DNA from: an uncultured Roseicyclus sp.
Lineage (GTDB): Bacteria > Pseudomonadota > Alphaproteobacteria > Rhodobacterales > Rhodobacteraceae
Reading direction: 5' to 3'
DNA length: 64,000 nt
Assembly (NCBI GenBank): GCA_947491935.1
Contig: CANLLF010000001.1
Coordinates: 372,001-436,000 of the forward strand
A program made the translations under genes and the position numbers. Position 1 is the first letter of the stretch; every line of letters starts with the position of its first letter. Shown here one piece after another: positions 33,052-45,900 of the stretch. Below the pieces are notes generated by a model. That model did no database searches. It was not told the origin of the DNA and saw nothing but the letters and a program-made list of their open reading frames with translations.

Positions 33052-35028
33052 TCAGGCGGCGCTGTTCAGGGCAATTCTGGCGTCCCAGTACCGCTCCCAC
33101 AGGGTGTTGAGAAAGAAAAGCACGTGGTCACGAAGGGGGGCATCGCCGATTTGCAGCCGTAGAAATACCTCGCTGCCCACCACCCGCGCCGCGGGGACAT
33201 CCACAACCGCGCGGAAAGCAAAGCTTCGGCCTCCGGTTTCGGCATCGCGGTTTGCGATCTCGATCAGCCCATACTCGACCAGATCGAACCCGGCGGCCGA
33301 CCCGCCGTTCACCCGGAATTCCAGGTCAGTCAGCTCCGTCCGAAACAGCTCGACATACCGGTCCGGGAATTGTCCGGTCAGAACGGCCACACCGTCGTGT
33401 GGATAGAAGGCCCCGATAACTTGCCCATCCGTCAGAATTGCGCCGGTGCCAAGATCGCTCTGGGCCGCAAACACGCCGTCACCGGGCGCGCGTATCTCAA
33501 GCGCCTCACGCTGGAGTCTTGCAGAGACTTGTTGGCTTTCGATCAGGCGAAGCCGCTCCGTTGCCGCGAGCGTCTCAGCGGGGTCGATGCCCTGCACGGC
33601 ATCGCGCGCAACTGTAAGGAAGGCTTGCTCGGCTGCCAGGATGGTGTCGGATTGATCAAGATCGAGACTGGTCGCGGACAGAAGCATATCGCCCGCGGCC
33701 ACGTCGCCATCGGGGGCAAACTGCACGATCCGAGCCCGCGCAGGGCCGCCGGCATTGTAACTGACCTCATAGGTATCGACCCGGTCGAGTTGGAGCGGCA
33801 GGACAACGATGTAGGGCACGCGAACAAGGAGAAGTAGGGCCGCGATGCCCCCGATGAGGCCGCCCCAGAATACCGCGCGGCGCCGGGCTGCACCCTTACG
33901 TCGCGGCGGAGCCGCCCCGCTGGACGTGCTGAGCATCGGCGACAGGAACATCACGTAGGCCCCCCACGCGACAAGCACGATCCCAAGGCCAAAAAACCGG
34001 GGCAACATGATCCATGCAATCGTGAGCAGAATGTTGATCCGGTACAACATCGACAGCAGGCCAAAGGTGGCAAGGCCCGCGCCCTCGCGGGTGCGCGGCA
34101 CATCGCCATCGGCCCCCAGATGGGTCACCCAACGCATCACGCGTTTCAGCCGGGCCTGCGCGCGCGTTCCCAGATTGCGCTGCCCGATCCAGTCGGACAG
34201 CGCATAATAGCCATCGAGCTTGATCAGCGGGTTCCCGTTGAAGAGTACAGAGTTGAGGCTGGAGAAAAAGAAGATGTTGCCAAGCAGCGTCTTGCCGAAG
34301 CCGCCTGGTGTAAAATGCCACGCGATCAACGCCACAAGCGCGACGCTGAGATCCACCGCCAATCCGGCCAAGGAAATCGCAATGCGTTGGCTGCGATTGG
34401 CCTGCAGATCGGCCATCGAGCAATCGACGAAGGGCATCGGGTAGAGGCCGATGAAATAGAGGCCGCCATCGCGGACCTGCACCTTGTATCGGGTCGCGAC
34501 CAGGAAGTGGCCAAATTCATGGAACAGCTTCAGGATTGGCGCGACAAGTGCAAAACTTGCCAAGGCGCTAAGCGAAAAGATTTGCCCGAATTGGCTCAGG
34601 ATGGCCCAATCCTGCGACGAGGCCAGCACACTTGCGGCAATTGTCAGGAGGCCGAACAGAACGAAAAACTGCGGCCCGACAAGCAACCGCGCCACGCCTT
34701 CGAAAGCTGGCTGCCATCGCCCCAGATCGACAAGTGGCATTTGGATGAATAGCGGGTTGAAGGGCTTGGCCCGGCTTTGCTCGGTCTCCAGCATCTGGCG
34801 GTTGCTTTTCAGAAAGCCGAAGAGCCGACGGAACGGACCCCCATCCTGATCGTCATCCGCCGTCGGGCGCCGCCCATTGCGCAGGCCATGCAGCGCCAGC
34901 GCGATCTCCCGGTCCACGCGGAAGATGCGCCCGTTCCGACGATCATGCACATGGTAGTGCATCGCATCGCCATCCACGCCCGCGCTCAGGCTCAAGTGGC
35001 CTAACTCTGAAGACCGAAATGCCTCCAC
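33052..35028 (-). CDS. M50 zinc metalloprotease fused to HlyD-like domain
   Basis: This 658-residue membrane protein combines two parts. Residues about 115-390 hold some eight hydrophobic segments with the zinc site HEFGH (170-174) and the second site NPLIKLDGYY (266-275), as in site-2-protease M50 enzymes of the putative peptide zinc metalloprotease group (YydH-like). Residues about 400-640 form an HlyD/biotinyl-lipoyl-like adaptor: VSYNAGGPARARIVQFAPDGDV near 440, a short coiled region and EIRAPGDGVFAAQ near 525. The start is a GTG at 35028, with GAGG 11 bases upstream, overlapping the HlyD gene by 28 bp. It probably transports or processes a substrate with that HlyD protein; the giant LEPR-XLL protein is the natural candidate. 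Confidence 0.83.
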   Translation of the reverse strand: MEAFRSSELGHLSLSAGVDGDAMHYHVHDRRNGRIFRVDREIALALHGLRNGRRPTADDDQDGGPFRRLFGFLKSNRQMLETEQSRAKPFNPLFIQMPLVDLGRWQPAFEGVARLLVGPQFFVLFGLLTIAASVLASSQDWAILSQFGQIFSLSALASFALVAPILKLFHEFGHFLVATRYKVQVRDGGLYFIGLYPMPFVDCSMADLQANRSQRIAISLAGLAVDLSVALVALIAWHFTPGGFGKTLLGNIFFFSSLNSVLFNGNPLIKLDGYYALSDWIGQRNLGTRAQARLKRVMRWVTHLGADGDVPRTREGAGLATFGLLSMLYRINILLTIAWIMLPRFFGLGIVLVAWGAYVMFLSPMLSTSSGAAPPRRKGAARRRAVFWGGLIGGIAALLLLVRVPYIVVLPLQLDRVDTYEVSYNAGGPARARIVQFAPDGDVAAGDMLLSATSLDLDQSDTILAAEQAFLTVARDAVQGIDPAETLAATERLRLIESQQVSARLQREALEIRAPGDGVFAAQSDLGTGAILTDGQVIGAFYPHDGVAVLTGQFPDRYVELFRTELTDLEFRVNGGSAAGFDLVEYGLIEIANRDAETGGRSFAFRAVVDVPAARVVGSEVFLRLQIGDAPLRDHVLFFLNTLWERYWDARIALNSAA

Positions 35029-36641
35029 GCGACATACCTCACATATGAAATCACCGGCCTCATCCAGCCATAGATCCGCGGGGCCTCCCCGGCGTTGATC
35101 CGGGCGATCCCGGTCAGACCCACCAACAGCCGGTCTTGCGGTCCGTCAGTCAGACGCAGGCGCACGACCAGGCTGATGGCGCCCGTGTTGGGATCGAGCG
35201 TTTGTTGCGGCACACCAATCACCTCTGCGTTGAACGAGGCCGCGGCAACGCCCCGAAACCGGACCCGGGCCGTTTGGCCCGTCTCGACAAAGGGCGCATC
35301 GGCCGGGGCAAGATCCAAAAGAACATCAAAGCTCTGATCCGGTTGCACCCGTACGATCACGGTGCCAGTGGTTAGAAACTGGCCCCGATCCCCCGATGCG
35401 ATGCTGTCGACGATAATGCCATCCACCGGCGCCCGCACGTCGAGCATGTCCAAACGCTCGGTAAGCTGGTCGATCCGCAGCCGCGCGATCTCGGATCGGC
35501 TTTCCGACAGCTGGAAGGCGGCATAATCCCCCGAATCCAACGCGGCACTGGCGTTGATTTCTTCCAGAGCGAGGGTGACTTCCTGTTCCGATAGCTGCGC
35601 TTGCAGATCGGGTTCCGACAGTGTGGCCAGATGCGCGCCCTGCACCACCCGGTCCCCCGGGCGCACGGCGACCTCATCCACGAAGCTGCCGAACGGCAAT
35701 GCGATCACTTGCGTTTCGGTCGAGATCGCGCGGCCCTGGCTCGACAGGATGAGCGGGGCCGGTAGGGCAAGCCAGACGGTCAAGACGGCGGCACCACCCA
35801 GTAAAATCGCGCGGCGGAGCCATCGCGACGGGTCGGCGCGGGATGCCTGGCCGCTGAGCAGATCGGCAAGTGCGGGCGCTTGTGCCAACCATGCAGGTGT
35901 ATCCGCGCCGGCCAAGACCAGCGCATGGCCTGTATCCCCTTGGGCGGGTTTCACAACAGCAATCTGGCGGGCCTCGAGCGCCTCGGCGACGAGCGCAGCA
36001 TCCAGCGCCTCCGGGCTGGTGTCGCTTGCGCGGATGCGCGCCATGCGGGGTGCCTCGGGATCGGACATGGCGGCACGGACCAGTTGCACAATTTCGCCCC
36101 GCCGCCCGGTATCGGCACCCGCGCTGAACCAGACACGGCCGGGTTTGCCCCCGTCAACCCGGATCACCGCAACCGCCGCGGCACCCGTCAGATCCGCAAT
36201 CTCGGTCGCCAACCATCCAAGCCGATGTTTCTTGCGCATAACGCCCGCGCGGTGCGCTGCGGCCACAAGCTCCTGGGCGGCATCGAGCTGCTCAGGTGCT
36301 GTCTGCTGCGAGGGGGCCAAGGCGCGGGCTTCGGCCTCAAGGGCAGCCAATCGCTTCGCCAGGCTGACATCCGGCCGCGGCGTGGCAAAGAACCGGACAA
36401 GCCATGTGCCATCGCTGATCGGTGCGGTGCTGAGCACACCGTCGCCCAACTTGCGTGCGGCAGGCCGGGCCGAGCGCATCTTTTGCAGAACTACCCCGGC
36501 TCCGTCCGGCAAGGTCGGGCCGTCCGTCAGCGTGAATTGGCCATCGGAGGACAGAATACCGGCGCTCACCCCTTCGGACGGGTCGGCTTTCGTCAGGCCG
36601 GAACCCGCCCGGCCCGGATCTGGCTCGCCACTTAACGCCAT
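35001..36641 (-). CDS. HlyD-family membrane-fusion protein with extra cytosolic N-terminal domain
   Basis: This 546-residue protein has one membrane segment (about residues 275-298). The periplasmic part is HlyD-like: LPFGSFVDEVAVRPGDRVVQG near residue 318, a short coiled-coil region to about 385, then VRAPVDGIIVDSIASGDRG near 390 and a beta-barrel region. The 270 residues before the membrane helix are unusual for HlyD and would lie in the cytosol. The segment at 140-250 (LGWLATEIADLTGAAAVAVIRVDGG, in part) resembles a GAF-type sensor fold by eye. It sits 22 bp after the DUF3467 gene and overlaps the M50 gene. The unusual cytosolic domain could link export to the signalling genes nearby. Confidence 0.8.
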   Translation of the reverse strand: MALSGEPDPGRAGSGLTKADPSEGVSAGILSSDGQFTLTDGPTLPDGAGVVLQKMRSARPAARKLGDGVLSTAPISDGTWLVRFFATPRPDVSLAKRLAALEAEARALAPSQQTAPEQLDAAQELVAAAHRAGVMRKKHRLGWLATEIADLTGAAAVAVIRVDGGKPGRVWFSAGADTGRRGEIVQLVRAAMSDPEAPRMARIRASDTSPEALDAALVAEALEARQIAVVKPAQGDTGHALVLAGADTPAWLAQAPALADLLSGQASRADPSRWLRRAILLGGAAVLTVWLALPAPLILSSQGRAISTETQVIALPFGSFVDEVAVRPGDRVVQGAHLATLSEPDLQAQLSEQEVTLALEEINASAALDSGDYAAFQLSESRSEIARLRIDQLTERLDMLDVRAPVDGIIVDSIASGDRGQFLTTGTVIVRVQPDQSFDVLLDLAPADAPFVETGQTARVRFRGVAAASFNAEVIGVPQQTLDPNTGAISLVVRLRLTDGPQDRLLVGLTGIARINAGEAPRIYGWMRPVISYVRYVAWRHFGLQS

Positions 36642-36662
36642 CCGTCCGGCCGCGCCGATGGA

Positions 36663-36965
36663 TCAGGCGTCGATCTGGCCAAACTGGTCCTCGTATGCCT
36701 TGATCGATTGGGCCAGGATCGCGGCCAACCGTTTGGCGGCATAGGGGTTCATCACCATACGCTGGCTCAGGTTCACCTCGATCCGGTTGCCTTCCGGCTT
36801 GATCCCGCGCCAGTTCTGGTGCGTGCCGAACAACAAGAAGAATTCCTCGCGGTTCGCCGTGGCCGTTGCGATGTTGGCGTAGACGCTTTCCATCTTGCTG
36901 TCGTCCCATTCGACGGTGACGCCATTGACGGTGGTTGTGGGGCCTGTGGGGCTATCGTCTGCCAT
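36663..36965 (-). CDS. DUF3467 family protein
   Basis: This 100-residue protein reads VEWDDSKMESVYANIATATANREEF, in pieces from residue 18, then FLLFGTHQNW near 45, IEVNLSQRMVMNPYAAKRLAAIL from 63 and a C-terminal YEDQFG. The YAN-x-EF-LLFG and NP-x-x-AKRL-x-x-IL pattern is that of DUF3467, whose function is unknown. GAGGACA precedes the ATG at 36965, so that start is chosen over 36977. It lies between the giant surface-protein gene (20 bp after) and the HlyD gene (21 bp before), so it probably belongs to the export machine, perhaps as a cytosolic chaperone; the latter is speculation. Confidence 0.8.
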   Translation of the reverse strand: MADDSPTGPTTTVNGVTVEWDDSKMESVYANIATATANREEFFLLFGTHQNWRGIKPEGNRIEVNLSQRMVMNPYAAKRLAAILAQSIKAYEDQFGQIDA

Positions 36966-36985
36966 GATTGTCCTCAAAATTCGGG

Positions 36986-39900
36986 TTATGCTGCGGCACG
37001 TGGGGCGCCGCTATCCGTCGGTGCCGTTGGCGGGACCGATGTGGTTTCCATCTGGTCCTGCACACGCTGCAACATCTGCTTGAACAGCTCAAGCTGAAGC
37101 GGCGTCGGCTCAGCACCGGTGGCCATCATATATACAAGGAAGGCGCGATAGGCTTCCTCTTCGACCAGGTCGGGGTCGGTATCGAATTGCAGGAGCATTG
37201 CAAGGCGCTCAAGGGTTTCGGTTGCCTGGAAGAACCCGAGAACCGCACTGAACTGCGAGACATCCTCCGCTGGACGCGGCGCAGCGGCGTCCAGTTCGTG
37301 GAGAGTATAGCCGATATCCGCAAACCCGTCGAAGAACCCGGTTGTCGAGAAGAAGACGCCGATCGCCGAGCGATATTGGGCACCCGACAAAATGTCGATT
37401 GGGCCAAGGCCGGGGAAGTTACCAGTCACCAACTCCCGCTCGGGTGTCGGGCCGATGAAGCCCAGTGGCAACGTCGCGGTAAATTTGCCCGCGAAGCTGT
37501 CGCCGATCAGGATGTCATCCTCGGTATTGCCGATGAACAGGTCCTTGCCGAGGCCGCCGATAAGGACATCGGGGCCATCGCCGCCATTCATCGTGTCGAT
37601 GCCCCCGGTCACGAAGGGCAGGTTGGTTTCCAATTCGATCCGTTCGACCAGAACGCCGCCGCTGAGGATCTCGCGCTCCAGAAGGATCGTGTCCCCGAAC
37701 AGGAAGTCCTGACCAAGCCCGCCGGTCATCAGATCGGCGCCGTAGCCGCCAAGCAGGAAATCGGCCCCATCGCCGCCCGCAAGAACATCGTCAAAGGCAA
37801 CGCCGCTTTCGCCATGCTCCACCCGGGTGATACGATCAACGGCGGATTGGTTGGGACGCGCATTGGCAACGTCGCTAAGGTCCATCTCCGCCAGATCACC
37901 GATGATCCAATCATCGTCGGTGCCACCAAGGATCGTGTCGGCGCCGAATTGGCCCATCAGAATGTTGTCGCCACCAAAACCATCGGCCGTGATCGTGTCT
38001 TCACCGCCCGCATTAGTTCGCGTCAGCGTCAGGCTTTCGAGATCGGTGGTGTTGAGGAACGTCAGGTCGATGAGGTCACCCATCACGACATCCTCGCCCT
38101 CATCGGTGGTGATGCTGTCATTGCCAAGCCCGGCAACGGCAATGTCATTGCCTGCGCCCAGATCGATGACGTCGTCGCCACCGTGATCCGTCGTGTCGGC
38201 ACCGGCGCTGTGCTGTGCGCCACTGCCGCCGTAGCGTACAAAGCCCGCATCGCCGAACACGATATCAGCACCGGCGCCCGATGTGACGCTGTCTGCCCCA
38301 TCGCCCGCTACGATAACATCCGCACCACCGGCCACCTCGATGGTGTCATCCCCACCCTGATCCGGGCTGGTGGATTCGATGGCATCGTCGCCCAGGGCAC
38401 CGGTCGTCGTAATCGTTCCCAGATCTCCAAGCACGCGGTTGGCCCCGCCACCCGCATCGGTGCTGTCGCTGCCAAGGCCAAGCGCGATCAGATCCGTCTG
38501 ACTTCCGCCGATTACCGTGTCGTCGCCCTCCGCCGAGCCCTCGAATGCGGTGACCGTTATCGGCAATTGACCGGCCACGTGGCGCGCGGTGACCTGCCCG
38601 TTATCGGCCACAACCGCGTTCACCCCCTCGCCGGTGGTCAGGCTGTCACTGCCCCCACCGCCGATGATCACATCGCGGTCCGACCCGCCGTTCAGCGTTT
38701 CCGCACCGGTATTGGCGCTATCAACTGTGCGCAGCGTCACCGTCTCGGGCCCGGTGCCGGAGGGATCGGGAACGGATGTCAGCTCCCCATTGTCGCCAAG
38801 CACGTAGTTCAGGCCGTCCTGCAGCTCGGCGGTATCGCTGTCGCCACCAAGGATGACGAAATCCGCATCGCCACCACCGGTATAGGAATCCGCTCCATCA
38901 CCGGCGGCCTCGCGGCTCAGGACCTGGGTCGGCAGCGCGTCTTCGCGGATCGAGGCGACGACACGGCCGTTGTCGGTCAGCGCGATGTTGAGGTCAGCAC
39001 CCGCATTGATCGTGTCGGCCCCGTCGCCGCCCAGGATCAGGTCACGCCCGCCCGCCGTCGTGATGCTGTCGGCACCCGCATTGGCCCCATCCTGCGTTTC
39101 CGCGGTGATCACGCCGGCATCGGCCGTCATCTGGCCATCGTCGGCCACAAGATACGTAAGGCCATCACCCAGGGTCGCTTCATCCGCCCCGCCACCAAGG
39201 ATCACGTAAGCAAGCCCCTCGCCGACACTCACGGTGTCATCGCCCGAGGTGGCGTCGGCGGTGGATTGCATTGTCTTGAATACGCCCGCGATCAGGTCAA
39301 GCTGCGCCTCGCGCGCCTCAACTTCCGCCGCCGAGGGTGACGCGGACAAGGTGCCCAGATCCAGAAGCGCCTTGATCCCTTCGGGCGACAGGTCCATCCG
39401 GCCATAATCGCCGAGGGCGATCACGCCGCCATTTAAGCTGGTGATGATGTCGTTTCCAGCGCCGCCCAGAATGATGTCGAGCTTGTCATCGAGGCCCACC
39501 GTCCCAACCGTAATACTATCGTCACCGTCAAGCGCGCTGACAAAGGTCTCGAACCGGCCATCTGCCACAACATATTCGCCGTTGTCGCCCAGAATAAAGT
39601 CGGCACCTGTGCCGGAGTTGATCGTGTCGGACCGCTCGCCACCCAGGATCACGTCGTTGCCCGCGCCCGTCGTGATGCTGTCTTCCGTTCCATTGGCCGA
39701 GGCCAGCGTACGATAGGCGTTGACGGTTTCAAGGATCCGCGTGCCGATGACGTTCCCGAAATCACCGAAGATGATGTTGTTGCCCAACAGGTCCTCGATC
39801 TCTTCCGGCGCGGTGGTGTCGTCACTGCCGCCCGCGACCAGGATATCGTTGCCAGCCCCGCCATCGAGTGTGTCGATCCCGGCAAAACTGGCGGTCATGC

Positions 39901-42900
39901 CGGTGGAGATGAATGTTTCCGCCAGGCGGTTGGCCGAAATCGAGATATTGCCGTAGTCACCGACCAGAATGTCGGCCGATGCGCCGCCCGACATATCGTC
40001 GCTTCCTGCACCGCCAAACATCACGTCGGAGCCATCACCGCCGGAGATCGTGTCGGTGCCATCATCGACGCCAACCAGCGTTTGAACGAAGAGGCGGTTT
40101 TGCAATTCAGCGAAAGCAGTGGGCAAGGTCAGCGTAATTGGAACACCGGCGGTGACAGATCCGTCGGGGCCCGTGACCGCACGGTTGATCAGAAGGGACC
40201 CGCCCGAGATCAGGTCATTGTCATATCCACCTGACAGGATGTCGTCGCTCAACCCGCCGGAGATCACGTCGCGGCCGTATTGGCCGTGCAACATGTCTAC
40301 GCCGGTGCCACCGATCATGATGTCATCGCCATCGGCGCGCACCAGATGCAGATTGGCCACATCCTCGCCCTGCGCACCCCAGCCCCAAGCGGTGTTGGTG
40401 CCGTTGCCCAGAACCACCAGATCGGCGCCAGCGCCCGCTTCCACCAGAACGGTGGTGCCGACGGCGTTGATCTGATCATCCCCGGCCCCGGAATAGACGC
40501 GGATATCACAGGCGTTGTTCACATTGATCTGGTCCTGGCCGCTGCCGGTAAGAACCAGGTGGTTGCCCGCCCCGTTGATCGTGATCGATTCATTGTCGCG
40601 ATCCGCGTTCAGCTGGGTGTCCGCGGTGAAATTGGTCAACAGCGTGTTGAGGCCCACCTTGGCCCCGTTCAGCACGTATTCGCCGCCATTGGTCGTGACC
40701 AGCTTGCCGCCGATCAGTTGCAGGCCAAGCGCGTTCATGATGGCCGTATCGCTCATGCCGCCGCCCGAGAACAGCTTCATGAAGCGGTCGCGCATCTCGT
40801 GGTCGTCGCCCGAAATCACCATGACATTCTGACCAGTGACATTGATGGTGTCTGCGCCACCTTCGGCGAAGATGATGTAGGTGCCGCTTCCGTTTGCCGT
40901 GATTGTATCGGCGCCATCGCCCGCGAAGACGACGTGCACGCCGGAATTCGCAAGCCGGATCGTATCGGCACCGTCGCCTGCGAAGGTGACCGTTGGAACG
41001 CCGGCGATCAGGCCTGTCATATCGACCGTGTTGTTGCCGTTGCCGGCCGGAATGATCACGCCGCCCGACCCGAATGCGTGCGCCCCACGGGCCACCCCAT
41101 TCAAGGTCAGCTGCGCCCCGCTCAGAGTAATGGCCTCGCTGCCATCGGTCGTGGGCCCGCTCAGCGACGCGGCCGCCTGTGCGCCGACATTCAGCATCGT
41201 GGTGCCACCGCCGACATCGTCGAAGAAGACCGGGTCAAAGGGGACGTTTGGCAGGGAATAGCCGAAACCGATGTCAAAGACAGTCGTAGACCAGGTCAGA
41301 TCCGGCAGGGGCCACGGCAGGTTGATCCCGGCCCAGATGCGCAAGGCCGCATCGACGTTGAAACCGCCCTCGAAGAAAACGCCCAACACCTCGTCGAGGG
41401 CCGTGGGCCCGGTCGGGCCTGCGAGGAACTCTGCCATGGAGACGAGTTCGGCCAGACGAAGACGGCCATCCTTGTTGGGATCGCGGAAGTTCAGGTTGGC
41501 ATCCACGCCAAGCGAGGCGCTCGCCCCGGCAATGCCTGCGTTCAGGCTGATCCGGCCGTCGATATCCACGGAAATCAGCGAACCTGGCGCGGAATCGATA
41601 TATGCCCCATCCAAGAGGCGCACGACGTCGAACGTATTGGCGAAATTGACAATGCCCGACATGTCGTAGCCGACCGAGAATCCGGCGTAGAGATCCAGCG
41701 ACATATAGGCATTGAACGCCGATCGGATGGCGCTGGCGGCCCAACCCGGAAGGCCTATGGACTCCACGATGTCGCGGGCGAAATCGATCTCGAAATCCGC
41801 ATCGAGCAGCAGGAATTCCACCGTCACCAGATCGACCATGGCAAAATCGCCGGTCAGCAGGCGGAAGGCCTGCATCGGATCGGTCAGCAGCGGCAGCTCA
41901 ACGATCAAGCCCGGGCCCGCGGCGTTCAGTTCCGGCAGGTTGGGAATGCCGAGGCTGGGGTTGTAGCACGGCGTGAAGCGCGCGTTTTGCAGGTTGAACT
42001 GGCTGATCAGAACCTGACCATCGGGGTCGTAGCCCAAGAAATCATAGGTACCCAGGCAGATCTCACCGCCCGAGAACTGTGCGCCGAAGGCGACGATACT
42101 GTCGACCAGGCCAATGATCGGGAACAGCGTCTCGGCCGCCTGCACCGCATAGGAGAAAGGCACTTCGTTGAGGAAGCTGAACACGCTCTGGAGCGGCCCC
42201 AGAACGTCGAGGATCGGATCGAAGACAGGCGCCAGCAGGCCATCATAAAGCTCTTTGACGTCAATCCTGACATCGCTGAACTTCATGTTGGTGATCAGAA
42301 GGTCGGTTGGCCCGATATCGGGATCGAACGGATCATAGGTCGCGTCGAATTCGAAGGTGGTCAGCACCGACGGGAAGATGACGTTGCCGCCGATCTTGAA
42401 CTCACTGCCGTCGGCGGCGATGGGATCAAGGATCAATGCCTCCATCGCCAATTCCAGATGCACATCGGCATGCATCGTGAACTCGGCGAAATTCCCGAAG
42501 TCAAGCTGGGTGGCGTAAATCGTCGTATCGAACGTCGCCCCGCCGGCAAGGCTCAGCCCGCCATAATCCCGCCCGCCCTCACCGGCATCGCCAAACAGGT
42601 CGATCCCGATTGTGGCCTCGACATAAGCGTCGTCCGCCCCGGCGCTGGCGCGGAACCCGAGGATGTCGCTTAGGTTCAGGAGGCCTTGGAACCCACCGGC
42701 ATCGGCCTTCAGGACAAAGCGCAACTCCTCCTCATCGGTGTCGTTGAGGATGAAGAAGCCGTTACAATCGAGCCCGAAGCCCAGATTGATGAACAGATCC
42801 CCGGTCAGGACAATCGCACTGGCATCATCGACACCCAGATCGAGCCCCGGAATATCAAGGTCGAACCCGATATTCAGCGCCTCTTCGAACACCCGGAAAT

Positions 42901-45900
42901 CGAAGCTGATCCCGCCGTAGATGAACGGGTCATCGGCTCCTTCCGGCGAGGATTCCAGTTGGATGAATTGCTTGTCTGCCGTGCTTTCCGGAAGGCCAAG
43001 AATACCCTCGTAAAGCTTGTTCAGATACTCATTCATCAGCACTTCGACGAGATCCGCCGTTGTGCGCACGGAGCCATCCGCGTTCAACTCCGCGACCCAG
43101 TCGCGCGCCGGGTCGATCATGTCGAATTGCAGGTCGCGGAAGAAATTCGCGCCCAACATCAGATTTTCACCTATGATCGGCAGGTCCACGGCACCCAGGA
43201 ACGTCTCGATGCTCGACTGGATGGTCGAGAACACCATGTCGAGCCCGTTGAGGATCGCGTTGGGGTTGTTGAGCAGCTCGAATATGTCGCTGCAATCCAG
43301 CTGTGCCGACAGATCCGGCAGGCGAAGCTCAATGGTTCGGTCATACGCGACGCTGTCGGGCACCGTACCTTCAAAATAAAGCTCGATCGCATCACCCTGG
43401 AACAGGGCGCGGACGGCGTCTTCATAGGGCTGGTTGGTCGGCGCGGGCGGCGACACAAGATCGCGTAGGCTCGTGAAAGTGATGGGATCGGGCCCCACCG
43501 TTTCCAGGATGGCGGACTGATAGGTGAAGCCGTGCAGCGCAGGATTCAGCAGGCCAAAGGCACCGCTGAAGGGCAGTTCGATATTCGTGGCGAGATCAAC
43601 CTCAAGACCGAAGAGATCGAGGAAGCTGCGGTCGGGATCATTCGCGATATCCACAAGCGACACCAGATCAAGGCGTCCGTCATCCACCCCGTCGACGTCA
43701 AGGATCGTCGCTTCGACAAAGCCGGCGTCACCCGCGGACGATCCGATGAATGCCTGCCCGCCTTCAATCGCGGCCTCGACCGGCCCAAGGGCGAGCACGA
43801 GGTTCAGGCCATCCGGCGCGCCCAACGTTACTTCGGCGCGCAGATGGGTGCCAGTGGGGCCGGTATCCACGAACAAAATCGGCCGTCCGATATCCGGCGT
43901 ATTGAAGAGCGGACCAGAGCGCGCGGTGTCTTCCACCTGCACCCCACTGGCAAAGCCGAGGGCGTCGGCAGCGTTGGAATTATCAAGCTGCGTGATCGTG
44001 AAGGACACATCGTGGGACGTATCGACGCCCTGGACCGTGAAACTGATCGGATCAAACCCATTGATCTCGGCAAAGTTGGTGCCTTCAAGCCGCAATTCAG
44101 GCGTCCCGCCACCGTCATCGACCTTGAAGCGCAGAAGCTGGAACAGGCTCACCTGCGTCAGCGGGATGCCGGTGCCGCTGATATCGGTGCGGGCGGCTGC
44201 GGCCGTCAGCATCGCGGCGTTCAGGGCGGCGGCAAAGTCCTGGATCGTGGTCCGCGCCGTGTCCGCCGCGAGTGATACCGTGACGGGCCCGCCGCCGTTG
44301 AGCACAACGTCAAACGCATAGGCCCCTGCGTAGTTCGTCAGACCGGCATCCAGTGCAATCTCACCCAGCGGGTTTGTGGTGTCGTCGCTATCGGCGCTTG
44401 TTGCCCCAAAGAGCGCCGTGACACCGGCATCATCGGTCAGGTTGGTATTGCTGTCGGAAATCACGATCTGCCCGGCCGCCGCGTCGTAACTGGCCGAGAC
44501 GGTGCCACTACCGACGCCCGACAGAGCCGCGTTCAAACGGTCGATCACGTCCGAGATGGTTTCGGCGCCTGTCAGATCGACATTCACGCCGTCGCGGGCA
44601 TTGTCGGTCATGTCTTCCCAGACAACGCGCAGGTCGGAGGCACCCGCCGCATCGTTCAGGCGCAGCGTGTAAACACCCGCCAATGCATCGAGCGGTGTCG
44701 AGATCTCCGCTGTGGTGAGCGTCGGAGTGATTTCGCTCAGATCGAGGCCGAACGACAGTTCGAGAAAGATGTCCGGGTCAAACACCAGTTCCGCATCACC
44801 GCGGGCATCCACCAAATTGGTCAAGATGTCAGCCAGCGCATCCCCTGCCCCGGCTTCAAGCGCAGTCTGGCTCATCAGATCGGTCAGCGACACGTTGAAG
44901 CCAAGCGTCTCGGAATAGTCGGTCAGGTAGGCCAGCTGCATATCGAACTGTAACACGCAGTCTTCGAAGGTGAGCGAGACCATGCCGCCGAACGTCTCCT
45001 GCAGCAGCGCCTCAATAGTCGACAGTGAGAAATCAGGATCGTTGCGCAGGGCGTCGATCCCCGCCAGGAAATCGCTTGTGAAATCGAGCCCATCCAGAAC
45101 CGACGCATTCAGTAGCGGAATATCCACCGTCATGAACGCCAGTTGAGACGCCAGCTGATCGGAATAGCTGTCGAGCAGGTCGCCCAGGCCCGCCAAACCG
45201 TCCAGAACCGCGCCGGCCGTCAGCACAACGAGGCAATCCAGATCCGGAAGGTCGGCACAGAATTTTGCCGTGCCAAAGGGATCGAAGATGTTGCCTATCG
45301 ACAGGCCGATATTGCCGCCGAGGTTCCCCGCGAAATCGATGCCACCCAGATCCGCCGTCAGATCGCCGAAGCCGAAATAGACCATGGCGCGGCTTTCGCC
45401 CGCATCCAGCGTCTCGGTATCCTCGTCAAAGATATCGAGCGCGGCGCGGGTCGTGGCCTTACTATTGGCTTCGGTCACCGCGCATCCGTCTTCGTCTATA
45501 ACGATATTACCCGTCAGATCGAAACGCCCGATCAGGTTGGCAAGCGACAAGGCATTGCTGACGCTGGCGAAAATCGGATCACCCATGTCGTCGGTCCCGA
45601 CCTGCGTCTGGCCGCCGAAGATCGTCACGAATTGCGCGAAGGACACATCGGGCCCGAAGGCGCCATCGTCTTCACCCACCACGGTCACATCCAGCGTCGC
45701 ATCGAACGCCGCAAAATTGTCCGTGGGTGTGTTGAGGCCCAGGCCGATTTCCATCAGGCCCAGTTCCGCGCCACCGGTCAGGGCATCCGCATTGGCCGAA
45801 AAGTCGGCGGTCAGGCGCATGTCGGTCAACTTCGCATTGTCCAGAAGCGCGCCGAGAACGGATTTTTCATCCTCCGCCTGTGCGGCGTAATCAGCCTGAA

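Noticed and set aside
36968-39340. 790-codon plus-strand open frame opposite the RTX part of the giant gene
   Set aside because: It lies antisense to repetitive Gly/Asp-rich codons, which give long open shadow frames. It shows no family motifs or ribosome site.
36986-41150. CRISPR or tandem DNA repeat array
   Set aside because: The repetitiveness is protein-level RTX repeats with varied codons, not identical spaced DNA repeats.
40280-42673. 797-codon plus-strand open frame opposite the giant gene
   Set aside because: Same cause: codon bias of the minus-strand repeats. The translation is rich in His, Arg and Gln, as expected for an antisense shadow.
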